DNA from: a bacterium HR17
GTDB lineage: Bacteria; Armatimonadota; Fervidibacteria; Fervidibacterales; Fervidibacteraceae
Assembly: GCA_002898575.1 (NCBI GenBank)
Contig: BEHT01000011.1
Location: 1-64,000, forward strand
Length of the DNA: 64,000 nucleotides
Direction of reading: 5' to 3'
How positions within the stretch are numbered: position 1 is the stretch's first letter; each line of letters opens with the position of its first letter. Shown piece by piece: positions 47,473 to 58,403 of this stretch. The position numbers and the translations under genes were made by a program. The notes under the pieces are model-generated. The model saw nothing but the letters and a program-made list of their open reading frames with translations, searched no databases and had not been told where the DNA came from.

Positions 47473-48513
47473 ATGCAACGGCAATGGGAATTGCACTGGC
47501 AATCAGTGGCGCATCCGACACCCCGGTTGCTGTTTGTCGGGTTGGGCACGATCGGCTTGACCGCAGCGCGGATGTCGCTGCACCGTGCCGATGTGCAAGT
47601 CGTCGGCGCCGTGGACGCAGACCCGCAAAAGGTCGGACACGATTTGGGCTTTCTGACGGGCTGGGGACGCACGCATGTGTCGGTCACCGACGCGTTGCCT
47701 GAAGCCTTGGCAGCGCAGCCGACCGTCGCCGTCGTCGCTACCACTTCCCACCTGGCATCTTTACTGCCCACTTTGCACACGCTCGTGGACGCCGGAGTGC
47801 ATGTCGTCGCGTCGTGCGAGGAGTTGTTTTTTCCGTGGTTGACCGGCGGCGACGAAGTGGAAGCGCTGGATGCCTTGGCAAAGGAACGCCAAGTCGCCGT
47901 CGTCGGTGCGGGGGTCAACCCCGGTTTCGTGATGGACCGTCTTCCCGCGTTTGTCGCTCAAGCGTGCGTGAATTTGCGGGGCGTCACTGTGCGGCGCGTC
48001 GTGGACTTGGGCACCCGTCGTCCCCAGTTGCAGCAAAAAGCCGGTGTCGGTTTAACACCCGAAGAATTTGACCGTCTCGTCGCCGACGGCAAGTTGGGAC
48101 ATGTAGGGTTGGCTCACTCCGCCGCTTTCCTCGCTGCAGCCTTAGGCATCAAACTGTCGCGCCTGACAGAAACGATTCGCCCGCTTCCCGATGCGGCAGA
48201 CATCGTTCGGGGTATTGAACACATCGCGTCGGGATGGGAAGGCGAATACGAACGCGTTCGGCTGGAATTGCAAATGGTCATGGGGGCTGCTAACCCCCGT
48301 GACGAAGTAGAGATTGACGCCGACCCACCGCTCCATTTGATCGTGCATGGCGGTGTCGCGGGCGATGAGGCAACGGCTGCCATTTTGGTCAACACGGCGA
48401 CTTGGGTAGATCAATTACCCCCCGGCGTTCATGCCGGCGCCGCATGGGTGCCCCGATTGGTTTGGTTGCCTGTCACTGCCAGGCGGGAAAAAATCGGCAC
48501 CGACGGTAGGTGA
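47473..48513 (+). CDS. DapB-like amino-acid dehydrogenase (2,4-diaminopentanoate dehydrogenase family)
   Basis: 346 residues. N-terminal Rossmann fold LLFVGLGTIGLTAARMSL, then VVASCEELFFPW and VGAGVNPGFVMDRLP, as in the Ord/DAPDH branch of DapB-like enzymes. Members reduce or oxidise amino acids with NAD(P). The exact substrate is not determined. The next gene, a zinc-type dehydrogenase, begins 6 bases later, so both may act in one pathway. Confidence 0.75.
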   Translation: MQRQWELHWQSVAHPTPRLLFVGLGTIGLTAARMSLHRADVQVVGAVDADPQKVGHDLGFLTGWGRTHVSVTDALPEALAAQPTVAVVATTSHLASLLPTLHTLVDAGVHVVASCEELFFPWLTGGDEVEALDALAKERQVAVVGAGVNPGFVMDRLPAFVAQACVNLRGVTVRRVVDLGTRRPQLQQKAGVGLTPEEFDRLVADGKLGHVGLAHSAAFLAAALGIKLSRLTETIRPLPDAADIVRGIEHIASGWEGEYERVRLELQMVMGAANPRDEVEIDADPPLHLIVHGGVAGDEATAAILVNTATWVDQLPPGVHAGAAWVPRLVWLPVTARREKIGTDGR

Positions 48514-48519
48514 ACGCCC

Positions 48520-50501
<1,982 letters not shown>

Positions 50502-50594
50502 TTATTACTGCCGACGCTGCACCACACCTGCCCCTTCACGCCCGCCAAACATTATGCCCCTACAAATTTAGGCTTACATGTGCTTTCGTTGCAA

Positions 50595-51290
50595 TCATCG
50601 CACGGCAACGGCTGACAGAATTGACTGCCAGAGGAACGCTCCATCGGCTGAACCTAACACCGCTTCCGATGCCCGTTCGGGGTGCGGCATCATACCTAAC
50701 ACATTGCCCCGCTCGTTGACGACTCCTGCGATGTTAGCGATGGAACCGTTGGGGTTAGCGCTCTCTGTTACCTGCCCGTCCGGCGTGCAATAGCGAAACA
50801 CGATTTGACCGTTGCGCTCCAAAGTTGCCAGAGTCGCTGGGTCGCAATAATAACGCCCGTCGCCGTGAGCGATGGGAACACGCAAGACTTGCCCGACGCG
50901 ACAACAGCGGGTAAAGGGAGTGTCAATGTTGTCTACCCGTAAGTGGACGAACTTGCAGACGAAGTGCAGCGAGCGGTTCCGCAGTAAAGCGCCCGGCAAC
51001 AGACCGGCTTCTACCAGCACCTGAAAGCCGTTACAAATGCCGATGACCAAACCGCCGTCTTCAGCGAATTCGGCGACCGCGTCCATGACAGGCGAAAAGC
51101 GGGCGATAGCGCCAACCCGCAAGTAGTCGCCATATGCAAAGCCGCCGGGTAAAATCACGACATCAAACCGGCGCAGGCTGCGTTCTTCATGCCATACAAA
51201 TTCAGCATCGCAGCCCAGCACTCGCGTGACGACATGGTGGCAATCGCGGTCACAATTGCTGCCTGGAAAAACAACGATGCCGAACTTCAT
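50595..51290 (-). CDS. purQ: Phosphoribosylformylglycinamidine synthase glutaminase subunit
   Basis: 231 residues. [30 protein letters not shown], the nucleophile Cys in GICNGFQVL and the HPER dyad of class I glutaminases. It supplies ammonia to PurL in purine synthesis. The ATG at 51290 follows GAAGGGGG. purS and purL are not adjacent. Confidence 0.95.
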   Translation of the reverse strand: MKFGIVVFPGSNCDRDCHHVVTRVLGCDAEFVWHEERSLRRFDVVILPGGFAYGDYLRVGAIARFSPVMDAVAEFAEDGGLVIGICNGFQVLVEAGLLPGALLRNRSLHFVCKFVHLRVDNIDTPFTRCCRVGQVLRVPIAHGDGRYYCDPATLATLERNGQIVFRYCTPDGQVTESANPNGSIANIAGVVNERGNVLGMMPHPERASEAVLGSADGAFLWQSILSAVAVR

Positions 51291-51343
51291 GTGCCCGTTG
51301 CCCCCTTCGCGAAACGGCTGTCCAAATTTTGGCGCGGCGGTCA

Positions 51344-51373
51344 TTGACAGGCTCAGCGGGTGCCGAATAAAAT
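51344..51373 (+). promoter_or_regulatory. Promoter of kdsD
   Basis: TTGACA (51344-51349) and TAAAAT (51368-51373) with an 18-base spacer; the leader to the kdsD start is about 115 bases. Confidence 0.65.
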
Positions 51374-51494
51374 CGGAGGCGGCGTTCCTACACTGCTGAA
51401 CTGCAGGGCGCCCTTCCAAGGCAGCATTCGGCGCACAAGGACGCACGCCTCCGAAAGGGAGAACCAGACAACGAGCGGTCAAGGAGGACAGTCT

Positions 51495-52496
51495 ATGAGC
51501 GGGCAACATGGGTCGCTACCGCGCTTTGACACCGACGAACTGATGTCGTTGGCGCGCGAAGTGTTTCGCTTGGAAGCCGCTGCGATCAGCGCACTTGCCG
51601 ATCGGTTGGGCGAAGCGTTTGAGCACGCCGTCGCTATGCTTCTGAGTTGTCAAGGGCATGTCATCGTGACAGGCATGGGCAAATCGGGCGCCATCGGCAA
51701 AAAAATCGCCGCCACGCTGTCCAGCACGGGCACGCCGGCACTCTTCCTGCACCCTGCAGAGGGCGTTCACGGGGACTTGGGCGTCGTGACGGCACGCGAT
51801 GTCGTGTTGATGCTCAGCTACAGCGGCGAAACGGACGAGTTGCTCACGATTTTGCCTGCCCTCAAACGATTGGGTGTCCCGCTCATCGTTCTGACGGGCA
51901 ACCTTAGATCCACGCTGGCAAAGGCAGCAGATGTCGTGCTGGATGTGTCGGTGGAACGGGAAGCCTGTCCGTTGAACTTAGCGCCGACTGCCAGCGCGGT
52001 GGCGATGATGGCGATGGGCGACGCGTTGGCGTTGGCGGCGATGAAAGCCCGGCGCTTCACGCCCGAAGATTTCGCTCGGTTGCATCCCGGCGGCGCTTTA
52101 GGGCGCCGCCTGTTACTGCGGGTGCGCGATGTCATGCGGACGGGCGAACGGTTGGCGAAGGTGCATGTCAGCGAGCCGACAAAAAACGCTTTCGCCGCAA
52201 TTACGAAAGCGCGGGCAGGCGCGTGTATCGTCGTGGACGATTCCGACAAGTTGTGCGGTATCGTCACGGATGGCGATTTGCGTCGGGCGTTGTTGCGCGA
52301 TGTCAACTTGTTCCATGCGCCTGTCGCTGCGGTTATGACCCCAACGCCGAAGGTCATCCACCCTGAGGCGTTGGCGACGGAAGCGTTACGGCTCATGCAA
52401 ATACACCAGATAGACGACTTGCCCGTTGTTGACGCCGAGCACCGCCCTGTCGGCATGGTGGATGTGCAAGACCTTCTGCGGGTCGGCATCGTATAG
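51495..52496 (+). CDS. kdsD: Arabinose-5-phosphate isomerase (KpsF/KdsD)
   Basis: 333 residues. SIS domain with [27 protein letters not shown] and [16 protein letters not shown], followed by two CBS domains ([22 protein letters not shown]). It makes arabinose-5-phosphate for Kdo, so the cell should have an LPS-type outer membrane. The ATG at 51495 follows AAGGAGGA. Confidence 0.94.
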   Translation: MSGQHGSLPRFDTDELMSLAREVFRLEAAAISALADRLGEAFEHAVAMLLSCQGHVIVTGMGKSGAIGKKIAATLSSTGTPALFLHPAEGVHGDLGVVTARDVVLMLSYSGETDELLTILPALKRLGVPLIVLTGNLRSTLAKAADVVLDVSVEREACPLNLAPTASAVAMMAMGDALALAAMKARRFTPEDFARLHPGGALGRRLLLRVRDVMRTGERLAKVHVSEPTKNAFAAITKARAGACIVVDDSDKLCGIVTDGDLRRALLRDVNLFHAPVAAVMTPTPKVIHPEALATEALRLMQIHQIDDLPVVDAEHRPVGMVDVQDLLRVGIV

Positions 52497-52575
52497 CGGC
52501 GCCGCTTTCGTGCCGAAAAAAGAAAGCAGGAAGACCCGTATCCACGCCGTTTACGCTGGCAGGGAGTGAACGCCG

Positions 52576-53082
52576 ATGCAAGAGATGGAATGGATAGAGC
52601 GTCTGTGGCAGCAAGTCAGTCAACTCGCCGGTCAGGTCGCCACAAAACAAGAATTGTTGCGGTTAGAGGAACGGCTGATGAACTGCGCCAGCCGGGAAAT
52701 GGTGGAGCGGCTTATCGGTAAAGTGGACACGCTGCTCATCAACGCCGCAACCAAAGTGGAAGTCGCCCGCATAGACGGGCGGTTGGAAAACGCGCCGACA
52801 AAAGACGATGTGGCGCGGATAGATAATCGGTTGGCTGACGCCCTTTCCCGCCTTTCCACGAAGCAGGACGCCACCGTCTTGGAAACTCGCTTGGAAAAGA
52901 CCCCCACCCGCGAGGAACTGATAGGGGCGTTGCAACCTTTGCGCGAACAGTTGGACAGCACCCATCGGACGATGCTGGAAACTTCACAGCGGCTCCGCAA
53001 CTTGCAGGGATGGTTGTGGTTTTTGGCGTTGATGAACGGGCTAATGTTAGCGGGACTGTTGGCTCTCCTGAGCCGCCATTGA
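52576..53082 (+). CDS. Tail-anchored coiled-coil protein, unknown function
   Basis: 168 residues. Heptad-like repeats each with an RL pair (RIDGRLENAPTKDDV; RIDNRLADALSRLSTK; LETRLEKTPTREEL) form a coiled coil, and the only membrane helix is at the extreme C-terminus (WLWFLALMNGLMLAGLLALL). No family is recognised. It stands alone between kdsD and the TrkA-like gene. Confidence 0.7.
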   Translation: MQEMEWIERLWQQVSQLAGQVATKQELLRLEERLMNCASREMVERLIGKVDTLLINAATKVEVARIDGRLENAPTKDDVARIDNRLADALSRLSTKQDATVLETRLEKTPTREELIGALQPLREQLDSTHRTMLETSQRLRNLQGWLWFLALMNGLMLAGLLALLSRH

Positions 53083-53124
53083 GGGAGGCTCAACGAGACG
53101 CTGAAGGGGTTACCCGCCGCGGTT

Positions 53125-54192
53125 TCACACATCGCGGGGCGAACCTCTGTCGCCTCGCCCGGACAAAGCGACGATTGCATCAGGGGTACCGACGACGACC
53201 AAAGTGTCGCCACTTTGAATGGTGGTCGCCGCCGAAGGGTGCAAAAGTAAGGTGCCATCGGCGCGCCGTAGCAACACCACCGATAAGGTGCGGTGCTGCT
53301 CCAACGCACCGACGCTGCTGTTTGCCCAAGGGCTATCAGCGTCCACCGTAAATTCGGCGACATGAAACAAATGCTCCCCGATGTAGAAAGCGTGGGCGAC
53401 GGAACGACGCATAGCCGCTGCGACCAATGCCGGTGCTGCGATCGCTGAAGTGGAAACAGCCACTTGCACGCCCAAAAACTTTTCGGCGTGCTCCGCTATC
53501 GCGTCGCTGAACAAGCGCGCTGCGATGCGCACCTTGGGGTTTAGTTCTCGCGCGGTCAGGGCGATTTCCAAGTTGGTCAGGTCGTTACCGGTGCAAATGA
53601 GCAAGCAGCGAGCGTCCCTGAGACGGGCGTCGCACAACACTTCTGGGTGGCGTGCGTCATCGGCGATGACAGGGACACCCATCGCCCTCAGTTGGCGGAT
53701 AAGGTGGCGGTTCTCGTCATCCACCAGCGTGATGGCGACAACCTCTTCGCCCAACCGCAGCAGTTCTTGCGCCGCGCGGAAACCGACCCGCCCGATACCG
53801 ACGACAACGATGTGGTCACGGTAAGTGCTCGCCATGACCCGTTGCCACTCCTCTTCGCGGTAACTTTTAGCGAACAGCAGAATACCGAAACGGATGACGG
53901 CTTCAGTGAAAATACCCACACCCACGACAGGCACGACGAAGAAGACAGGGCGCACTAACGCCGACGACGGGAACTCCAGCGTCGGGTTGAGGAAAATGAG
54001 CATCAAAGTAGCGTAGAGGGCTTCGGTGAAATCCAACCGCTTAGGGCGGTAAAATAGCCATAACCAAACAGCGCCCCACAGTGTCAAGGCGGTAAACGCC
54101 AACAGCGAGATGCGGAATTGTCGCAGCAGCAACACCGCATCGCGCCAGTAGGCTTGCGCCAAGTGCCAACGCCGCCGCAAAGCACCGCGCAT
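53125..54192 (-). CDS. Two-helix membrane protein with TrkA-N and TrkA-C domains
   Basis: 355 residues. Two membrane helices, a RCK/TrkA-N Rossmann domain (HIVVVGIGRVGFRAAQELL; VIADDARHPEVL; LLICTGNDLTNLEIA), and a TrkA-C domain (GALEQHRTLSVVLL). The layout equals MthK-type K+ channels, but between the helices the sequence is TLMLIFLNPTLEFP with no TVGYG selectivity filter. It may be a regulator or a channel for another ion. ATG at 54192 chosen over an upstream TTG. Confidence 0.83.
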   Translation of the reverse strand: MRGALRRRWHLAQAYWRDAVLLLRQFRISLLAFTALTLWGAVWLWLFYRPKRLDFTEALYATLMLIFLNPTLEFPSSALVRPVFFVVPVVGVGIFTEAVIRFGILLFAKSYREEEWQRVMASTYRDHIVVVGIGRVGFRAAQELLRLGEEVVAITLVDDENRHLIRQLRAMGVPVIADDARHPEVLCDARLRDARCLLICTGNDLTNLEIALTARELNPKVRIAARLFSDAIAEHAEKFLGVQVAVSTSAIAAPALVAAAMRRSVAHAFYIGEHLFHVAEFTVDADSPWANSSVGALEQHRTLSVVLLRRADGTLLLHPSAATTIQSGDTLVVVGTPDAIVALSGRGDRGSPRDV

Positions 54193-54275
54193 AACCTTGT
54201 CACCGACCTGCAATTATTGCACCGCTTTGACGCTATTCAGGGCGTGGCATGCTTTTGACAAGGAGGGAAAGGAGA

Positions 54276-54848
54276 ATGCCTTCACAACACCGCGGACGGT
54301 TGTTCGTCGTCTCAGGTCCGTCTGGTGTGGGCAAAGGGACTTTGGTCACAGAAGCACTCAAGCGCCTACCTCATATGCGCCGTGCGATAACCTACACGAC
54401 CCGCCCACCTCGCTCCGGTGAGGTCGCGGGTCAAGACTATCACTTCGTCAGCCCTGAAGAGTTTGAGCGGCTAAAGGACGAAGGGGCATTTTTAGAATGG
54501 GCGGAAGTTTACGGTAACTTTTACGGCTCGCCCCGCGCCGAGGTAGAGCGTCTGCGCGACGCCGGTTACGATGTCGTGTTGGTGCTGGATGTGCAAGGAG
54601 CCTTGACAGTTAAACGGAAATGTCCCGAGGCGATCCTGATTTTCGTGGAACCACCTTCAATAGCGGAACTGCAACGGCGTTTGGAAGAACGCGGCACTGA
54701 CCCTCCCGACGCCATCGCCCGTCGCCTCGCCAAAGCCCAATGGGAAATGGAACAAGCTGCCTTCTTTGACCACCGCGTCCTCAACGACACCGTTGAGCGG
54801 GCAGTAAACGAACTCGTGCGGGTGTTGCAACGACCCGATAAACCGTGA
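54276..54848 (+). CDS. gmk: Guanylate kinase
   Basis: 190 residues. P-loop SGPSGVGKGTL, GMP-binding TTRPPRSGEVAGQDYHFV, FLEWAEVYGNFYG and the LID region. It phosphorylates GMP/dGMP. The ATG at 54276 has AAGGAGGGAAAGGAGA upstream. It stands between a divergent channel-like gene and sat. Confidence 0.95.
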   Translation: MPSQHRGRLFVVSGPSGVGKGTLVTEALKRLPHMRRAITYTTRPPRSGEVAGQDYHFVSPEEFERLKDEGAFLEWAEVYGNFYGSPRAEVERLRDAGYDVVLVLDVQGALTVKRKCPEAILIFVEPPSIAELQRRLEERGTDPPDAIARRLAKAQWEMEQAAFFDHRVLNDTVERAVNELVRVLQRPDKP

Positions 54849-54922
54849 CGCCGTCAACACCGTCTCCCAAACAGTGCTACAATTTCTGACCGAAAAATTC
54901 AGGTTTGGGGGTGCTTACTCGC

Positions 54923-56062
54923 ATGGCTTCCGTTCCGCACGGAGGTGTTTTGGTAGACCAGACGGTGCCGATGGAAGTAGCGGCAGAGGAACTGAAACGC
55001 GCGGCAACACTGCCGCACTTGCCTGCCGACCGCGACACGCTGTGGGATGCCGAAAAGATTGCCATCGGTGCTTTCAGCCCGTTGACGGGGTTCATGACAG
55101 GCGAACAAGTGAAGGCGGTCGTGGACGACATGCGCCTACCCTCTGGCGAAGTGTGGTCTATGCCGATTTTGTGCCCTGTTCCCGACGCGTTTGTGGGGCA
55201 AGTGCGGGGTGCCAAAGAGGTAGCGCTGGTTGATGAGCGTGACGAAGTTGTGGCGATACTTCAAGTGCAAGATGTCTTCCGCCCCGACAAGCGTTGGTTG
55301 GTCAAGGGCGTCTTTGGCACGGAGGACGAAAAGCATCCGGGCGTGGCACGGGTGCTCAATCAACCCGAATGGTTTGTCGGGGGTGAAATCCGCTTGCTCC
55401 AACCGACCGAAAACCCTTATCGGCGGTGGGAGCAGACGCCGCGCCAAACGCGGGCACATTTTGAGCGGATGGGTTGGCGCACCGTCGTCGGCTTTCAAAC
55501 ACGCAACGCGCCCCATCGGGCGCACGAGTATTTGCAACGGTGTGCGTTGGAGTTTTGCGATGGCTTGCTCATTCAACCCATCATGGGCACCAAAAAAGGC
55601 GACGATTTTCCGACGGAAGCCATCATGGCTGCCTACGAGGCGCTGGTGCGCGAATTTTACCCCGCCGACCGTGTGCTCCTTTCGGGCATCACGACTTGGA
55701 TGCGCTACGGCGGACCGCGCGAGGCAGTGTTCCACGCGATTTTTCGTAAAAACTACGGTTGCACGCACTTCATCGTCGGGCGCGACCACGCCGGTGTCGG
55801 CAACTATTACGATCCGTATGCCGCGCATCGCATTTTTGACGAACTGCCCGACTTGGGCATCACGATCTTGAAGGTGACAGCGGCGTTTTATTGCGAGCGG
55901 TGCGGCTGCCTGGCGACGGAGAAAACCTGCGGGCACCTTGAAAGCCGCCGCAACATCAGCATGACGGCACTACGGACGATGCTGCGCAACGGCGAAATGC
56001 CACCCCACGAACTCATCCGCCCCGAAATTGCCGCAATTTTGCGGGAGTTTGTGGTGCGTTGA
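54923..56062 (+). CDS. sat: Sulfate adenylyltransferase (ATP sulfurylase)
   Basis: 379 residues. QTRNAPHRAHE (nucleotide-binding HxxH), GRDHAGVG and LSGITTWMRYGGPREA define the homodimeric Sat/MET3 family. The C-terminal CERCGC/TCGH cluster is a zinc site of bacterial members. It activates sulfate to APS. APS reductase genes are not adjacent. Its stop codon lies at the left edge of the 56-kb repeat array. Confidence 0.94.
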   Translation: MASVPHGGVLVDQTVPMEVAAEELKRAATLPHLPADRDTLWDAEKIAIGAFSPLTGFMTGEQVKAVVDDMRLPSGEVWSMPILCPVPDAFVGQVRGAKEVALVDERDEVVAILQVQDVFRPDKRWLVKGVFGTEDEKHPGVARVLNQPEWFVGGEIRLLQPTENPYRRWEQTPRQTRAHFERMGWRTVVGFQTRNAPHRAHEYLQRCALEFCDGLLIQPIMGTKKGDDFPTEAIMAAYEALVREFYPADRVLLSGITTWMRYGGPREAVFHAIFRKNYGCTHFIVGRDHAGVGNYYDPYAAHRIFDELPDLGITILKVTAAFYCERCGCLATEKTCGHLESRRNISMTALRTMLRNGEMPPHELIRPEIAAILREFVVR

Positions 56063-56079
56063 ATTTCTTTTGCGGCACC

Positions 56080-56435
56080 TCGGAGGGCGCGTCTCCTGAC
56101 GCGCCGCTTTCTCCCTTCAGCGGCTCAGGAGAGCCGCCCTCCGAGAGCCTTCGGAGGGTGCGTCTCCTGACGCACCGCTTTCTTTCGGCGGCTCAGAGAG
56201 CCGCCCTCCGAGAGCCTTCGGAGGGTGCGTCTCCTGACGCACCGCTTTCTTTCGGCGGCTCAGAGAGCCGCCCTCCGAGAGCCTTCGGAGGGTGCGTCTC
56301 CTGACGCACCGCTCTCTTTCGGCGGCTCAGAGAGCCGCCCTCCGAGAGCCTTCGGAGGGTGCGTCTCCTGACGCACCGCTCTCTTTCGGCGGCTCAGAGA
56401 GCCGCCCTCCGAACGAACCCCATTATTCAACACAG
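56080..56435. repeat. Tandem array of five structured 67-bp repeats plus tail
   Basis: Units start at 56080, 56151, 56218, 56285 and 56352; the last four are exactly 67 bases apart and nearly identical. Each holds TCGGAGG...CCTCCGA around two hairpins, GGTGCGTC-TCCT-GACGCACC (GGCGCGTC/GACGCGCC in unit 1) and GGCGGCTC-AGA-GAGCCGCC. The tail CCCCATTATTCAACACAG ends the array. GTTGAAT (56058-56064) opposes ATTCAAC (56425-56431). Confidence 0.93.
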
Positions 56436-56557
56436 TGGGAATTTGTCAACCGGTGATATGCCCCGCAAAATTTGTAGGGGCGTATGGTGTTCGCTTTTCG
56501 CGACGGGCAGACTTAATGCACGAACACGAACGCGCAACGCTAAGTGAGGCAACGGTC
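56436..56557. other. Spacer between repeat array and DUF58 gene
   Basis: No gene recognised. The DUF58 frame is open through here, but no family similarity or ribosome site supports an earlier start. Confidence 0.5.
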
Positions 56558-57454
56558 ATGCGCCGACAGCTGTGGGAGTTTCTCAAGACAGCCTTGCCCA
56601 AACTGGGACGGGTGGAACTGACTGCTCGGCGGGCGGTGGAAGGAACGCTGACAGGACGGCACAAAAGCCCCTTTCGCGGCTTCAGCGTGGAGTTCGCCGA
56701 GCACCGTCCCTACTTTCCGGGCGACGACCCCCGTTACTTGGACTGGAAGGCGCTGGCGAAACTGGACAGGTTATTTGTCCGCCAGTTTGAACAAGAAACC
56801 AACCTGCGCTGCTACTTGTTGGTAGATGCCAGTGGCTCAATGGGTTATGGGGGCAACGGGGTCAGCAAGCTGGACTATGCGACACAGTTGGCAGCGCTGT
56901 TGGCGTATCTCGTCCTGCAGCAAGGGGACGCTGTCGGGGCAGTCGTGTTTGCGGATCGGCTGCGAGCGTTCGTGCCCGCTCGGCGCGCCACAGCGCATTT
57001 GTCTGTGGTTCTTTCCGCGCTTTCCGACGCTGAACCGAAAGGACAAACCCATCTGCGTCAAGTGACAGCGGAGCTAACGGCTCACCTGAAGCGGCGGTCG
57101 CTGTTGGTGCTGCTATCGGATTTGCTGGACGAGGATGGGGCGCTGGCGAAAGCGTTGCACTATTTGCACAGACGCGGGCACGATGTGCTTGTGTTCCAAC
57201 TCCTTGACCCTGACGAACTGCAGTTACCGTTTACCTTGCCCACAACTTTTATGGACATGGAACAGCCGCATCAAGTGCCTACAGACCCAGTAGCGGTGCG
57301 GACAGCCTACCGTCGGCAAGTAGATGCCTTTGTGCAAGCGTGCCGCACCGCTTGCGGTCAAGCCAACGCCCACTACATTCTGCTGCCCACCGACACCGAC
57401 TTACCGACAGCGTTGGGACACTATTTAGCTTGGCGGGCTCGTAGGCGCCGCTGA
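56558..57454 (+). CDS. DUF58-family protein with vWA-like fold
   Basis: 298 residues. ELTARRAVEGTLTGRHKSPF, the DUF58 core VEFAEHRPYFPGDDPRYLDW and the metal-binding LLVDASGSMGYG of a von Willebrand A-like domain. Such proteins usually sit beside a MoxR AAA ATPase; none is adjacent. The ATG at 56558 follows AAGTGAGG, while an ATG at 56516 is possible. Confidence 0.88.
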   Translation: MRRQLWEFLKTALPKLGRVELTARRAVEGTLTGRHKSPFRGFSVEFAEHRPYFPGDDPRYLDWKALAKLDRLFVRQFEQETNLRCYLLVDASGSMGYGGNGVSKLDYATQLAALLAYLVLQQGDAVGAVVFADRLRAFVPARRATAHLSVVLSALSDAEPKGQTHLRQVTAELTAHLKRRSLLVLLSDLLDEDGALAKALHYLHRRGHDVLVFQLLDPDELQLPFTLPTTFMDMEQPHQVPTDPVAVRTAYRRQVDAFVQACRTACGQANAHYILLPTDTDLPTALGHYLAWRARRRR

Positions 57455-57527
57455 CCCTGTTGGCTTTTATAGTTCAACGCGCAGCCACGCCAGCGGCGAA
57501 CAAAAACGCTTTTCTTGAAGATCACCT

Positions 57528-58343
57528 TCAACGCACTTGCACTTGGAACCGTCGGGTTGGCAAAACAAACGCCCGATACATCGCCAACGGTTGCCCAGGC
57601 GCACCGAAATAGCCGTAGGCGTCCACTTCCAAGTTGTAAATGCGCCGTTGCATCTCTTTGGGCTGTAGCGTGATATTAACCGTCATCTGCTGTTGGGGCG
57701 CCAGCCCGGCAAAATACAGGCGGACGCTATCACCGATGAACTCAGGGGGCACGATGGGGTTAGGCGTCACTTGAGGCGGTTCCGCATTGGTGACCAAACT
57801 GCCCCGTAACACCAGCACCCATTGATTCAACGGATTTTGTTCGCCGTTGGTGAAGGTCACGGTAATGTGGATCGGGTCACCTAACATCACCTGTGACGGC
57901 ACAGCGGTTTGCAGTGACAACAACGCCGACTCCGGCACGGGCGGACCGACAATCAGCGGGAGCACGATGAACCGAAAAACCAGGAGCAAAACGACAGCGG
58001 TGCCTGCTCCCCACGCCAACGCCCGCAGCAGCGGGTTGGCTAAAACCATCTGCCACGGTGTGGGGTGTAACGCCGGGCGGTTTTCCGGGCACGCCCACAC
58101 ATGGTCGGGTTCAGGAATGTGGTAGCGTCCAAACTCGTCTCCAAAGGTGAAACGGATGCGTTGGTTAGTGCACTCCCAAGTGGCGGTATCGGCATATTGA
58201 CAGTAGCGACATTTGCGGAGGTTCTCGCCGCACTGAGGGCACCGCACAGTCGTCGGCTGCGGGACGAAAATGACGCCACATTCGGGACAACGCCATACGG
58301 GCGGCGATGAAGGATGCGCCGGCACTTTGGTCGGCTGCTCCAT
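57528..58343 (-). CDS. Zinc-ribbon membrane protein, unknown function
   Basis: 271 residues. Two N-terminal zinc knuckles (CPECGVIF, CPQCGENL) and a further CRYCQY...C set precede one membrane helix (GTAVVLLLVFRFIVLPLIV). The C-terminal 120 residues form a beta-rich domain outside the membrane with phrases like DPIHITVTFTNGEQ, as in CARDB/DUF11-type folds. The start has GGAGGTG. It is 60 bases after the glycosidase-like gene on the same strand. Confidence 0.75.
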   Translation of the reverse strand: MEQPTKVPAHPSSPPVWRCPECGVIFVPQPTTVRCPQCGENLRKCRYCQYADTATWECTNQRIRFTFGDEFGRYHIPEPDHVWACPENRPALHPTPWQMVLANPLLRALAWGAGTAVVLLLVFRFIVLPLIVGPPVPESALLSLQTAVPSQVMLGDPIHITVTFTNGEQNPLNQWVLVLRGSLVTNAEPPQVTPNPIVPPEFIGDSVRLYFAGLAPQQQMTVNITLQPKEMQRRIYNLEVDAYGYFGAPGQPLAMYRAFVLPTRRFQVQVR

Positions 58344-58403
58344 TGGCGCCCACCTCCTGTGGGCTGGCGACACCGTTGTCCGCTGGCGGCTATTATGCCG
58401 CAC

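Noticed and set aside
56059-56304. Open frame over the repeat array giving SEGASPDAPL-type protein repeats
   Set aside because: It is only the 67-base repeat read as protein; the same unit is open in other frames, and pairing, not codons, is conserved.
56080-56435. CRISPR array
   Set aside because: Units are contiguous with no variable spacers and no cas genes are near.
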